The translations under genes and the position numbers were made by a program. The notes below the pieces were generated by a model that worked only from the letters and a program-made list of their open reading frames with translations, was not told the origin of the DNA and searched no databases. From the NCBI RefSeq assembly GCF_020075705.1, contig NZ_JAIQUM010000005.1, positions 79,858 to 143,857 on the forward strand: 64,000 nucleotides of DNA, given 5' to 3'. Position 1 is the stretch's first letter. Every line of letters begins with the position of its first letter. Positions 18,588 through 27,286 of this stretch are shown here, in pieces. This DNA comes from Metabacillus rhizolycopersici. GTDB taxonomy: Bacteria > Bacillota > Bacilli > Bacillales > Bacillaceae.

Positions 18588-19643
18588 TTACATACTTAAT
18601 TTACTCATCACGTCTAACAGCAATTGTTGTGCTTCCCAGCCATTATTATTTTTTATATACTCTGAACTTTGCAGAAGCTTTTCAACTAACTCCTTTTCAC
18701 CATTACTTGCATTAATTTCGTTAACAATTGATTCGATTTTACTCACATCTTCTTTGGTGACACTATTACCGTTTGCTACTTGAGAGGCAAACGAAGATAA
18801 TTCCTCAATAGAACTTGCCCACTGTTCGGAGGAACTACTAGTAGCAATCGTTAGGGATAATTGTTTTCCACCCCAAAATTCACTAAAACTCCCTTGTTTA
18901 TAAAGTTCATTTAATCCATCTGTCTCAGCTTTTTCCTTTCCTAAACCCGCAAATACAGTATAAGTACCATCTTTCTCAAGGACAGTCGATGCAAATCCTT
19001 GATTTTTTATTTCAGAAGCAACTATTTCCGCACTTTCTTTCGCTGAGAAAATCCCACCTTGGACAGCATATAATTGAAGTGTTGCTGTTGATGTTGTTCC
19101 TGTTGCTGATGTCGGTTCTGCGCCTTTATCATCTTTATCATCTTTATCAGCGTTTTCTGGAGCTTGAGTACTATCGTTTGTTTCATTATTAGCAGGTGTT
19201 CCTGCTGCTGGCATGTCTTCATTTGAGAGGAAATTTAATGCCACATAACCAAACAGCAAGCCTAATCCTACCGCCATTAAAAGAATCATCAAAACTCGCT
19301 TTAACGGCAGCTGGACAATTTTCTTTCTAAAATTACTTTTATTCTTGTTTGGATAAAAATATGGTGTGACGGTTTGCTTCGCAAGGATTTTCTTTTCCTT
19401 TGCAGGTGTCACAACCTTAGGATCATCCATAAATACTTCATCCTCACCTACATCTGGTAACAACCATGGGAATTCATCTTCTTTGTCTAGCGGTTGTTTT
19501 GCTGAAGCCACCTCTTTTTCAGCCTCAAGCTTTTCATCCCCAGATGTAAAAGGAATTTCCTCTGTCGTTTCTTTAGCCTGTGCCCTAGCGCTTTCCGTGC
19601 CATTTATTTTTATCTTTATCGTGTTTGACGTTTGCTTGTCCAT
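18588..19643 (-). CDS. spoIIB: Stage II sporulation protein B (SpoIIB)
   Basis: A 351-residue bitopic protein that helps localise septal peptidoglycan thinning before engulfment. It has a charged cytoplasmic region at 1-115 (with EDEFPWLLPDV), one transmembrane helix at about 116-138, a low-complexity Asp/Thr-rich linker at about 140-188, and a SPOR-type domain (LQLYAVQGGIFSAKESAEIV) that binds denuded septal glycan. The start is ATG at 19643 with AAGGGTGG upstream. The spoIIB-maf-radC order is as in B. subtilis; sequence conservation in this family is low and context contributes to the call. Confidence 0.85.
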   Translation of the reverse strand: MDKQTSNTIKIKINGTESARAQAKETTEEIPFTSGDEKLEAEKEVASAKQPLDKEDEFPWLLPDVGEDEVFMDDPKVVTPAKEKKILAKQTVTPYFYPNKNKSNFRKKIVQLPLKRVLMILLMAVGLGLLFGYVALNFLSNEDMPAAGTPANNETNDSTQAPENADKDDKDDKGAEPTSATGTTSTATLQLYAVQGGIFSAKESAEIVASEIKNQGFASTVLEKDGTYTVFAGLGKEKAETDGLNELYKQGSFSEFWGGKQLSLTIATSSSSEQWASSIEELSSFASQVANGNSVTKEDVSKIESIVNEINASNGEKELVEKLLQSSEYIKNNNGWEAQQLLLDVMSKLSM

Positions 19644-19764
19644 TTGTCTACCACCCTTCCCTGCTAAAAACACGTGCGATCATTTTGCCTATAATGCTAA
19701 CAGAAAGGTTAAAAAAAAGAACAAGACATTTGTCGTCTTATCCTTAATAGTTTTCGTCAAATTT

Positions 19765-19917
19765 CTAAGATTGTTCTTCTTTATCCTCACTTATATATGG
19801 AAGTAATGGGCTGTTTTTTAAGCCTGGTAGTGGGACTTCAAGAGTTGGCATTTCATCCTCTACGTCGGTTAGTGTCGGATAATAGTATGCAGAAAGCTTC
19901 ATTTCATAATAAATCAA
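19765..19917 (-). pseudogene. Short frame after comC, possible remnant of a pilus-assembly gene
   Basis: A 50-codon frame that could start at TTG 19917, whose only ribosome binding site is the GGAGG inside the last codons of comC. It reads KLSAYYYPTLTDVEDEMPTL ... LPYISEDKEEQS. I think it looks like the C-terminal tail of a PilO-type pilus protein left behind by a deletion between comC and spoIIB, which fits the broken pilC and pilX-like pieces upstream. The assignment is tentative; it could also be a small translated peptide. Confidence 0.35.
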
Positions 19918-19918
19918 A

Positions 19919-20683
19919 TTAACCTCCAGCAGTATATCCAATAAAAGAAAGATAAAGATGAATGAGCTGATCCCCAAAGTAATAGGCAATTAAAGTTCCG
20001 ACCATAATGGATGGTCCAAATGGAATTGGTTCTCGTTTCTTATGCTTTCCTTGTAGAATTCGAATCATTCCAAATATGGTTCCGACTAAAGTTGATAAAA
20101 AGAAAGCAAGAAGAACGATTTTCAACCCTAAAACAAAGCCAAGTACGCCAAATAGCTTTATATCACCGCCCCCCATACCTCCTTTGCTAACAACCGCAAT
20201 CGATAATAGGAGAACAAGAGCGACAATTCCACCAATGATCGAATTATACCAAGGATCTAATGGATAGATGATTCGTTCAATTAGAAAGAGTCCAAGAAAG
20301 AACAGTAAGATTCGATCAGGTATGAGCATATATGTAATATCAGAAACAAAAATAATCATAAATAACGATACTAATGTCAAGGCAATTAGTAATTCAAAAT
20401 TCCAGCCGACAAGTAGTAGTGAAACCAGAAATAAAACCGCTGTCATCAACTCAACAAACGGATACAAAGGAGAAATTCTTGTGCCACACTTTCGACATTT
20501 CCCCCTCTGGTTGAGAAAAGAAACAACAGGAATTAATTCCACTGCCGTCAATGTGTGATGACACCTTGGACAAGCTGACCGAGGTGCGACAATTGATTGA
20601 TTTATTGGGACACGAAGACCGACTACGTTGTAGAAGGAGCCTAGGAGAAGACCGTAGATAAACAATAATAATGGAAGTATCAT
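19919..20683 (-). CDS. comC: Prepilin peptidase ComC/PilD
   Basis: A 254-residue aspartic prepilin peptidase and N-methylase that cleaves type IV pilin-like leaders; in B. subtilis it processes ComG pseudopilins for DNA uptake. The Zn-type cysteines C38, C41, C63 and C66 (CPRCHHT, CRKCGT) are all present. The catalytic aspartates are D115 in VSDITYMLIPD and D174 in GGGDIKL. About seven hydrophobic helices follow the cytoplasmic loop. The start is ATG at 20683, overlapping the pilin stop by 4 nt (ATGA). It is intact although most of the surrounding pilus locus has decayed, so it is probably kept for competence. Confidence 0.95.
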   Translation of the reverse strand: MILPLLLFIYGLLLGSFYNVVGLRVPINQSIVAPRSACPRCHHTLTAVELIPVVSFLNQRGKCRKCGTRISPLYPFVELMTAVLFLVSLLLVGWNFELLIALTLVSLFMIIFVSDITYMLIPDRILLFFLGLFLIERIIYPLDPWYNSIIGGIVALVLLLSIAVVSKGGMGGGDIKLFGVLGFVLGLKIVLLAFFLSTLVGTIFGMIRILQGKHKKREPIPFGPSIMVGTLIAYYFGDQLIHLYLSFIGYTAGG

Positions 20684-21081
20684 TTTTTAGTACCTATTTT
20701 TCCATAAGAAATTAAATCATTTTCTGAAGTTTCAGTCGTTTTAGTTGCGGTACTGTCAATTATAGGTGCAGCATTGTATCCTGCAATTGAATATTCACCA
20801 TCTTTATATTTAACGGTAAAAGAATCGTCATCTACATTATCTAAATACGAAGATAATATACCTTGGTCAAATGACGCAGAAGCTGGATTTTCAGTTCTAG
20901 CAATTTTTGCCGTATTAATAATTTGAATCGCCTCTGAAACAGTAGCCTTTTTATCCGTTTTATCAATCACATTCCCAATACTAGGTACCGCAATCGCAGC
21001 AATAATCCACAAAGCAACGATAACAGCAAGTAACTCTATCAACGTTAAACCACGTTGATTTTTCAACATTGTTTTCATCAT
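20680..21081 (-). CDS. Type IV pilin-like protein
   Basis: A 133-residue prepilin. The N terminus LKNQRGLTLIELLAVIVALW is the class III signal: cleavage after G11 leaves L12 as the first mature residue and E16 as the conserved Glu5. The hydrophobic helix runs to about 35, then a soluble domain of about 95 residues that contains no cysteine. The start is ATG at 21081 with GGAG upstream. It overlaps comC by 4 nt, so pilin and its peptidase are coupled. The assembly genes that should accompany it (pilB, pilT, a whole pilC, pilM, pilN) are absent or broken here, so it may have no dedicated machine. Confidence 0.85.
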   Translation of the reverse strand: MMKTMLKNQRGLTLIELLAVIVALWIIAAIAVPSIGNVIDKTDKKATVSEAIQIINTAKIARTENPASASFDQGILSSYLDNVDDDSFTVKYKDGEYSIAGYNAAPIIDSTATKTTETSENDLISYGKIGTKK

Positions 21082-21229
21082 TAATCTCCATCCCCATTTT
21101 TTTCGTAGTTTAATATAACTATGGTTTTTTAACCCAATTAATTATATCAAGACTTTTTAACTATAAACATCTGTTTTTTGACAATTACCAATCCTGTTTT
21201 GTTAAAAAATCAAACATTGGAATCATATC

Positions 21230-21500
21230 TTAAGTGACTATAATCCTAACTGCTCCCGCTAATAAGATAATCATCAGTGGTTCAATTAAGGACTTTATAT
21301 CTATCTGTTCCTTGTTCGACATCACCCTCGTAAAAATCAGCTACTTTTGCTAGCATTTCATCAAGTGCTCCTGTTTCTTCACCGATTGCAATCATTTGAA
21401 CGATGAGTGGTGGGAAAACCCAATGCTCCTTCATGAGTTTTGTAAGTGAACTTCCTTGCTCTAATGATGCCCGCGAATCTCTTAGCACTCGCGCATCAAA
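21230..21500 (-). pseudogene. Fragment of pilus inner-membrane protein PilC
   Basis: The frame RVLRDSRASLEQGSSLTKLM ... IQ-like QMIAIGEETGALDEMLAKVADFY is the second T2SF domain of PilC/GspF proteins. It then shifts frame near 21305: the next frame reads KSLIEPLMIILLAGAVRIIV and stops. The N-terminal two thirds of the protein is missing. Both the truncation and the frameshift show a dead gene. It lies upstream of the intact pilin, as pilC does in complete clusters. Confidence 0.85.
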
Positions 21501-21521
21501 TTCTAACTTAATTTTTAATAA

Positions 21522-21955
21522 ACACTAAACAAAGGAATTAAAGACAATACAACACTCTATATAACCGGTGCTACTGATTTTAAATCGCACATTAATGGAA
21601 TCGCTGACTCAAAAATTTATATCAATGGTAGTACTACTATTGGTGACATTACCAAGGCATAAGGAGATCAATACTTGTTTTTATTGGAGCTTTAGATTTT
21701 AAAAGTGATAATGGTAGTGGAAAAGTAAAAATAAAAGGACTAAGTGAAACATCTATATATATTAAGGGTTCAGTGAACTTATATAATGTTGATTTCGAAC
21801 ATGTTGACTCTACTTCAAAAATTTGTGTCGATGGTAGCGTCGCCTTCCCACCAAATAATGTGAGAATACATTCGAAGAAAATAAATAATATTGATTTTGA
21901 AAAATATTGTGGCGGTACAACTAGTGAAGGAGCAAAAAGCAGTTTACTTATTTGA
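21522..21955 (+). pseudogene. Broken PilX-like or beta-helical surface protein fragment
   Basis: On the plus strand, opposite to the rest of the locus, two frames read repetitive beta-rich sequence: TLYITGATDFKSHINGIADS ... to a stop at 21660, then from about 21671 FIGALDFKSDNGSGKVKIKG ... ending KSSLLI at 21955. Phrases such as KIYINGSTTIGDI and SIYIKGSVNLYNV resemble the C-terminal passenger of PilX-type minor pilus proteins found in Bacillaceae pilus clusters. The missing start and the frame change mark it as decayed. The family assignment is an inference from composition and context. Confidence 0.5.
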
Positions 21956-22011
21956 TCAAACTTTCTTTATAAAGAAGAACTTGATGTTACTCATGATTAT
22001 TACTAAAAAAC

Positions 22012-22042
22012 AAAAGCTGTTGCCATCTTGTCAACAGCTTTT
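22012..22042 (-). terminator. folC terminator
   Basis: Perfect AAAAGCTGTTG / CAACAGCTTTT hairpin with a 9-nt loop; the minus-strand side continues TTTTGTTTTTT. It starts 10 bp past the folC stop. Confidence 0.85.
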
Positions 22043-22051
22043 ATTTGACCA

Positions 22052-23365
22052 TTAATACACGGTTTTATCATTTATAAGATAATTCCTAACCTCCGAAATA
22101 AAATAAAGAGACCCCGTAACCAAAAATACATCGTCTTGTTTATATTCTAGTTGAACAATTTCCTCTATCGCATTTACCCATGAGTCATTATATTTTTTAT
22201 TTGTTAGTGTACATTCATGATAAAGCTCAACCGCTTTGGCAGCTCGCGGAAAATCAAATGATGTAAATGTCATACTAGTAGCGATTGCCTGAAGTTGATT
22301 GATCATTGGTGTAAACTCTTTATCCGCTAATGCACTAAAGAGAATATGAATTCTTTTCCCTTCATAGTGTCTTTTAACTGTCTGAATTAAGCTTTCAACA
22401 CCTTCTAGATTATGTGCTCCATCTAGAATAATTAATGGGTCTTTGCTAATCGTCTCAAAACGGCCTTTCCATATCGTTTTTTCGAGACCAGCTATCATAT
22501 CGTCCTCATTTAGTTCGATGGCATTTTTACTCTTTAAAAAATCAAGTGCAGTGATTGCCAAAGCTGCATTTTTAATTTGATGTTCGCCCTTCATCGTTAA
22601 CATCAAGTAATTGTGCTGTTTAAAAGGCGTATCCAATGAGAATACTTCCTTCCCATCTTTTAAAGCACTTTCAATAATCGTTATTTCCTCACCTAATCGA
22701 TATAATGGTGCTCTTCTTTCATTTGCCACTTTACGAATCACGGCTAATGCATCTTGATCTTGTACCCCAGTAATTACAGGAACATTCTCTTTCATTATCC
22801 CTGCCTTTTCACTAGCAATTTCCTCAATTGTCTCACCAAGTATATTCATATGATCATACCCTACATTCGTAATAATCGATAATATCGGCTCAACAATATT
22901 CGTTGAATCTAGTCTTCCACCTAAGCCTGTCTCAAGCAACAGAAAGTCTGGTTTATTATATGTTCCAAAATAAAGAAACATCATTGTCGTGATGATTTCA
23001 AACTCTGTAGGTCCATCAAGCTCTGTTTTTTCAAGTTCCTCAACATATGGCTTCAGTTCATTTACAAGCTCAAGCATGTCTTGATCAGAGATTGGTTGTC
23101 CGTTCACACTTATTCGTTCGTTAAATGTTTCAATGTATGGCGAAGTAAAGGTGCCAACTTTATAACCAGCCTCTGTCAGCATATGTAACATATATGACAC
23201 TGTTGATCCCTTTCCATTTGTTCCTGCTACATGAATGGTTGGAATGTTTTTGTGTGGATTATCGAGTGCTTCTAACAGCCACTCCATTCTTTTTAATCCT
23301 GGCTTTACGCCGAATTTTAAGCGACTATGAATCCAGTCAATTGCATCTTTAGCATCCTTAAACAT
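22052..23365 (-). CDS. folC: Folylpolyglutamate synthase / dihydrofolate synthase FolC
   Basis: A 437-residue Mur-ligase-like enzyme that adds glutamate to dihydropteroate and folates. It has the ATP loop AGTNGKGSTVSYML near residue 48, the TSPYIETFNERISVNG substrate motif, the ETGLGGRLDSTN magnesium and folate loop, and the C-terminal domain with ILDGAHNLEGVESL. The start is ATG at 23365 behind GAGGGGG. It is downstream of valS, as in B. subtilis, with a short-form repeat between the two. Cytoplasmic; one-carbon metabolism. Confidence 0.97.
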   Translation of the reverse strand: MFKDAKDAIDWIHSRLKFGVKPGLKRMEWLLEALDNPHKNIPTIHVAGTNGKGSTVSYMLHMLTEAGYKVGTFTSPYIETFNERISVNGQPISDQDMLELVNELKPYVEELEKTELDGPTEFEIITTMMFLYFGTYNKPDFLLLETGLGGRLDSTNIVEPILSIITNVGYDHMNILGETIEEIASEKAGIMKENVPVITGVQDQDALAVIRKVANERRAPLYRLGEEITIIESALKDGKEVFSLDTPFKQHNYLMLTMKGEHQIKNAALAITALDFLKSKNAIELNEDDMIAGLEKTIWKGRFETISKDPLIILDGAHNLEGVESLIQTVKRHYEGKRIHILFSALADKEFTPMINQLQAIATSMTFTSFDFPRAAKAVELYHECTLTNKKYNDSWVNAIEEIVQLEYKQDDVFLVTGSLYFISEVRNYLINDKTVY

Positions 23366-23382
23366 CTTGATCCCCCTCTAAG

Positions 23383-23447
23383 AAAAGCGCAAGCGCCTTG
23401 ATCAGCCTCAGGCTTAGACCCAAGAGGGTCGGACGCTTGCGCTGGAC
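23383..23447 (+). repeat. Modular hairpin repeat, short form (copy 3)
   Basis: AAAAGCGCAAGCGCCTTGAT is joined directly to GGCTTAGACCCAAGAGGG and CGCTTGCGCTGGACA. The inner hairpin of the long copies is absent, and so is the tail. It lies between valS and folC. Confidence 0.85.
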
Positions 23448-23528
23448 AATTCTCGAAGCCAAAACTTATAAATTCTGGTGTATGAAAAAATCGAGTGGGC
23501 TTAGCCAGCACCACCCGATTGGATAATC

Positions 23529-26177
23529 TTATCCTTTTAATTCATTAATTCTTGCAATCACAATTTCACGTTTTTCAACATAATCTTGTTCTTTTGCTTT
23601 TTCTTCTGCAATGACATTTTCAGGAGCTTTCTTTAAGAAGCCTTCATTCCCTAGTTTCTTCTGAACGCGTTCAACTTCTTTATCAAGCTTTTCACGTTCT
23701 TTTTCAAGACGTTTAATTTCTTCTTCGATGTTAATTAAGCCTTCGATTGGTAGAATAATCTCTGCACCAGTGACAACAGCTGTCATTGATTTTTCAGAAG
23801 TTGTCATGTCAGTTGCAATTATTAATGAGCTTGTGTTACAGAAACGCTCAATGTACGCCCGATTAGTTTCAAGCTGTGCTTGCACATTTTCGTCTTTTGC
23901 TTTTATCTGCATTTGAATTTGTTTGCTCATTGGCGTGTTTACTTCCGCACGAATATTACGTACAGCACGAATCACTTCAACAAGAAGCTTCATTTCAGCA
24001 GCAGCTTTCGTATCTGTCAATTCACTGTTGACAGTGGGCCAAGCCGCGATTGTAATTGACTCACCCTCATGTGGTAGTGATTGCCAAATTTCCTCGGTAA
24101 TAAACGGCATAAGCGGATGTAATAACCTCATCGTGTTATCTAGTACATAAGCGAGAATTGAGCGTGTTGTCTTTTTCGCCGCCTCATCGTCACCGTATAA
24201 CGGAAGCTTCGCCATTTCAATATACCAATCACAGAAATCATCCCAAATAAAGTTGTAAAGATGTCTTCCAACCTCACCGAATTCATATTTATCAGCAAGC
24301 TTTGTGACATGTTCAATTGTTTCATTTAAGCGAGTTAAAATCCATTTATCTGCTACAGATTTTTCGCCTGATAAATCAATTTCTTCATATGTTAAGCCAT
24401 CCATGTTCATTAAAGCAAAGCGTGAAGCATTCCAGATTTTATTGGCAAAGTTCCAAGTTGATTCAACCTTTTCATAGCTAAAACGAAGATCCTGACCTGG
24501 TGAGCTTCCTGTTGATAAGAAGAAACGGAGTGAATCAGCACCATACTTCTCAATCACATCCATTGGATCGACACCATTACCTAATGATTTACTCATCTTA
24601 CGTCCTTGCTCATCTCGAACAAGACCATGAATTAGCACATCCTTAAATGGACGTTTGCCAGTGAACTCAAGACCTTGGAAGATCATACGAGAAACCCAGA
24701 AGAAAATAATATCATAACCCGTTACGAGTACATCTGTTGGATAGTAACGTTTGAAGTCAGCTGACTCTGTATCAGGCCAACCCATTGTTGAGAACGGCCA
24801 AAGCGCTGAACTAAACCATGTATCAAGTACATCCTTATCTTGTTCCCAGTTTTCAGTATCTGCTGGTGGCTCTTGATTAACGTACACTTCTCCTGTTTCT
24901 TTATGATACCAAGCTGGGATGCGATGTCCCCACCATAATTGACGTGAAATACACCAATCACGGATATTTTCCATCCAACGTAAATAGGTCTTTTCAAAAC
25001 GATCTGGGACAAAATTTACTTTATCTTCAGCGTTCTGTAAGTTGATTGCCTCATCTGCTAGTGGCTGCATTTTAACAAACCATTGTGTAGAAAGGTATGG
25101 CTCAACAACAGCACCGCTTCGTTCACTATGACCAACAGAGTGCATATGCTCTTCAATGTTGAACAGGACACCTTGATCTTGTAGGTCTTTTACAATTTTC
25201 TTTCTACATTCAAAACGATCTAGCCCATTATAAGCACCTGCGTTTGCATTCATTGTGCCATCTTCATTCATTACTAGAATACGCTCTAAATTATGGCGAT
25301 TACCAATTTCAAAGTCATTAGGATCATGTGCAGGCGTAATTTTTACAGCACCAGAACCAAATTCCATATCAACATAATCATCACCAACAATTGGGATTTC
25401 ACGGCCAACAATTGGTAAAACAACCTTTTTACCAATAAGATGTTTATAGCGCTCATCCTCAGGATGCACCGCTACAGCAGTATCACCTAGCATTGTTTCA
25501 GGACGTGTTGTTGCGACATCAATTGACCCAGAACCATCTGCTAAAGGATAGTGCATGTGATAGAAGGCACCTTGGACATCTTTATAAATAACCTCAATGT
25601 CAGATAGTGCTGTTTTTGTTTGTGGATCCCAGTTAATAATATATTCTCCACGGTAAATTAGACCTTTGTTATAAAGAGTGACGAATACTTCGCGTACTGC
25701 TTTAGACAAGCCTTCATCGAGAGTAAAACGCTCGCGTGAATAATCTAGGCCAAGACCAACCTTTGCCCATTGTTCACGAATATGTCCTGCATATTCCTCT
25801 TTCCATTTCCACGTTTCTTCAACAAATTTTTCACGGCCAAGGTCATAACGAGATACTCCCTCTTCGCGAAGCTTTGCCTCAACTTTCGCTTGTGTTGCAA
25901 TTCCCGCATGGTCCATTCCTGGCAGCCATAATACATCATAACCTTGCATTCTTTTCATACGCGTAACAATATCTTGTAACGTTGTATCCCATGCATGTCC
26001 CAAATGAAGCTTACCTGTTACATTTGGTGGTGGAATCACAATTGAATAAGGTTTTTTTGTTTCGTCTCCTGTTGCTTCAAAATATTTTCCTTCTAACCAA
26101 AAAGAATAACGGTTTTTTTCAATTGTATTTGGATCATACTTTGTTGGTAATTCATGCTGTTGTTCATTATTGCCCAT
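23529..26177 (-). CDS. valS: Valyl-tRNA synthetase ValS
   Basis: An 882-residue class I synthetase that charges tRNA-Val. The signature motifs are HLGH at 58-61 and KMSKS at 527-531. The CP1 editing domain that removes mischarged threonine lies at about 190-350 ([20 protein letters not shown]). The C-terminal arm ([20 protein letters not shown]) is the coiled coil that grips the tRNA. The start is ATG at 26177 with AAGGAGG 7 nt before it. Expression is controlled by the T-box leader immediately upstream. It is followed by folC, the normal Bacillus pair. Confidence 0.98.
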   Translation of the reverse strand: MGNNEQQHELPTKYDPNTIEKNRYSFWLEGKYFEATGDETKKPYSIVIPPPNVTGKLHLGHAWDTTLQDIVTRMKRMQGYDVLWLPGMDHAGIATQAKVEAKLREEGVSRYDLGREKFVEETWKWKEEYAGHIREQWAKVGLGLDYSRERFTLDEGLSKAVREVFVTLYNKGLIYRGEYIINWDPQTKTALSDIEVIYKDVQGAFYHMHYPLADGSGSIDVATTRPETMLGDTAVAVHPEDERYKHLIGKKVVLPIVGREIPIVGDDYVDMEFGSGAVKITPAHDPNDFEIGNRHNLERILVMNEDGTMNANAGAYNGLDRFECRKKIVKDLQDQGVLFNIEEHMHSVGHSERSGAVVEPYLSTQWFVKMQPLADEAINLQNAEDKVNFVPDRFEKTYLRWMENIRDWCISRQLWWGHRIPAWYHKETGEVYVNQEPPADTENWEQDKDVLDTWFSSALWPFSTMGWPDTESADFKRYYPTDVLVTGYDIIFFWVSRMIFQGLEFTGKRPFKDVLIHGLVRDEQGRKMSKSLGNGVDPMDVIEKYGADSLRFFLSTGSSPGQDLRFSYEKVESTWNFANKIWNASRFALMNMDGLTYEEIDLSGEKSVADKWILTRLNETIEHVTKLADKYEFGEVGRHLYNFIWDDFCDWYIEMAKLPLYGDDEAAKKTTRSILAYVLDNTMRLLHPLMPFITEEIWQSLPHEGESITIAAWPTVNSELTDTKAAAEMKLLVEVIRAVRNIRAEVNTPMSKQIQMQIKAKDENVQAQLETNRAYIERFCNTSSLIIATDMTTSEKSMTAVVTGAEIILPIEGLINIEEEIKRLEKEREKLDKEVERVQKKLGNEGFLKKAPENVIAEEKAKEQDYVEKREIVIARINELKG

Positions 26178-26245
26178 TTTATTTCCTCCTTAATATAAAT
26201 ACAGCTTTTATTGCTTATTGAATGAAAGCTTATATGTACAAATAT

Positions 26246-26640
26246 AAAAACTCCTTCCATCCACTAAAAGGACGAAAGGAGAATATTTTTCGCGGTACCA
26301 CCTTTTTTCATAGACAATTAAGAAATGCCAAAGCACCTTGTTCAGCTTCGGGTAAATAAGATGCTCGTAAATAGAAGGTGTTTTTATCTTCTATTCATGA
26401 ATGGCTAGGCGCTGGAGCTAGACATGAAACTCCGTTCAAAAAATATATTTTTAGCGCTAACTCTTAGTCTATGCACTCAACATAATAACGGTCTACACCG
26501 GCTTCTCCTACTAGCATTCAAAGAAGCAACTCCTGGGCGACCTTCCAATGTATCTACTTAAGAAATCTTCCAGCAAATGATTTCTCTCTCTGTAAAGAGA
26601 TAACGATTGTACTCTTCCCATTCAACGTTTCTTATTTTAT
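26246..26640 (-). promoter_or_regulatory. T-box riboswitch of valS (tRNA-Val sensing)
   Basis: The T-box sequence GGTGGTACCGCG (26291-26302) is followed on the minus strand by a terminator hairpin (CTCCTTTCGTCC / GGATGGAAGGAG, 26251-26281) and a T-run. Upstream lies a stem I region with an AGAGAGAAATC start and a GTGTAGACCG stretch near 26489-26500 that offers GUA as specifier codon, fitting valine. Uncharged tRNA-Val would favour the antiterminator and turn valS on. Between stem I and the T-box sequence, 26323-26430 is a copy of the modular repeat, so this leader is longer than usual. Confidence 0.85.
26323..26430 (+). repeat. Modular hairpin repeat inside the valS leader (copy 4)
   Basis: A diverged copy: GCCAAAGCACCTTGTTCAGC, inner hairpin AATAGAAGGTG / TCTTCTATTCATG, then GGCTAGGCGCTGGAGCTAGA. 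The outer arms have decayed compared with the AGCGCAAGCG of other copies and the tail is missing. Confidence 0.75.
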
Positions 26641-26993
26641 CTAATTTATCGATTAGTGGTTTTCATAAAATCAGTGGAAACTTGCAGTCGAAAATCAGCT
26701 TCTATATTTCCAGCTTAGGAAAAGAAGGATTCCATCGTAGCTTTACGTCCCCTCTAAACATTCATTACTCTATATTACTAAATAAATCTTTTTTTCGTCA
26801 ATATCTTCGCCATTTTTCTCTATTTTCATACAGACACCCATCACAAGTATACTGCATATTTTATCATATATAAATCCTTAAATATATTACTGATTTACAT
26901 TGTTATATAACGATTCATTTTCTAAAGAGAAAAGCTCTACTATCTAATGTCAGTTAGACTTAGAAAAGGCAAATAACGAGGAGGAGTTGTGAT

Positions 26994-27185
26994 ATGAAAC
27001 GGCGGTTTAATCCTTACACACTCCCGCCATGGCTGAAACAAATTCGCGAGGTCGGAATCCAAATTATTATTCCATTAACAATTTTTCAAGGCATTCGTAC
27101 AATTTTCTTTCCAACGTCTTTTGATGTACTTTTGCTAGCAATATTAATTTTACTTGCGATTGCATTTCGCTACGATTGGTTATAG
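26994..27185 (+). CDS. Small membrane protein of unknown function
   Basis: A 63-codon gene that I do not recognise. It has a very good ribosome binding site (GAGGAGGAGTTGTGAT before ATG) and its own terminator (27225-27269), which argue for expression. The N terminus is basic (MKRRFNPYTLPPWLKQIREV); two hydrophobic segments follow, about 25-38 and 44-60 (FDVLLLAILILLAIAF), ending RYDWL. It would sit in the membrane with a short loop between helices. It is transcribed away from valS and towards ysxE. Conservation in relatives would decide whether it is real. Confidence 0.7.
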   Translation: MKRRFNPYTLPPWLKQIREVGIQIIIPLTIFQGIRTIFFPTSFDVLLLAILILLAIAFRYDWL

Positions 27186-27224
27186 TTTACCTGGAGTTTC
27201 AAGTTCCTTTTACTTCAAAAAATA

Positions 27225-27269
27225 AAATGTCAGACCAATCCTCTAAAAAGATTACATGGTCTGACATTT
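27225..27269. terminator. Bidirectional terminator between the small membrane gene and ysxE
   Basis: AAATGTCAGACCA (27225-27237) pairs perfectly with TGGTCTGACATTT (27257-27269). A/T-rich flanks on both sides allow use by the plus-strand gene at 26994 and by ysxE. Confidence 0.8.
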
Positions 27270-27286
27270 AGCTTTTGAAGAACATA

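Larger units (their letters stand above)
26178..26993. other. Upstream region of valS
   Basis: Contains the valS T-box leader with an inserted repeat, a possible minus-strand promoter (TTGACG at 26796-26801, 18-bp spacer, TAATAT at 26772-26777) and, near 26970, the ribosome binding site of the plus-strand gene at 26994. The stretch 26880-26960 holds nothing I can assign. Confidence 0.6.

Noticed and set aside
19366..19806. A 146-codon plus-strand frame over spoIIB
   Set aside because: Serine- and phenylalanine-rich translation antisense to SpoIIB; no start signal.
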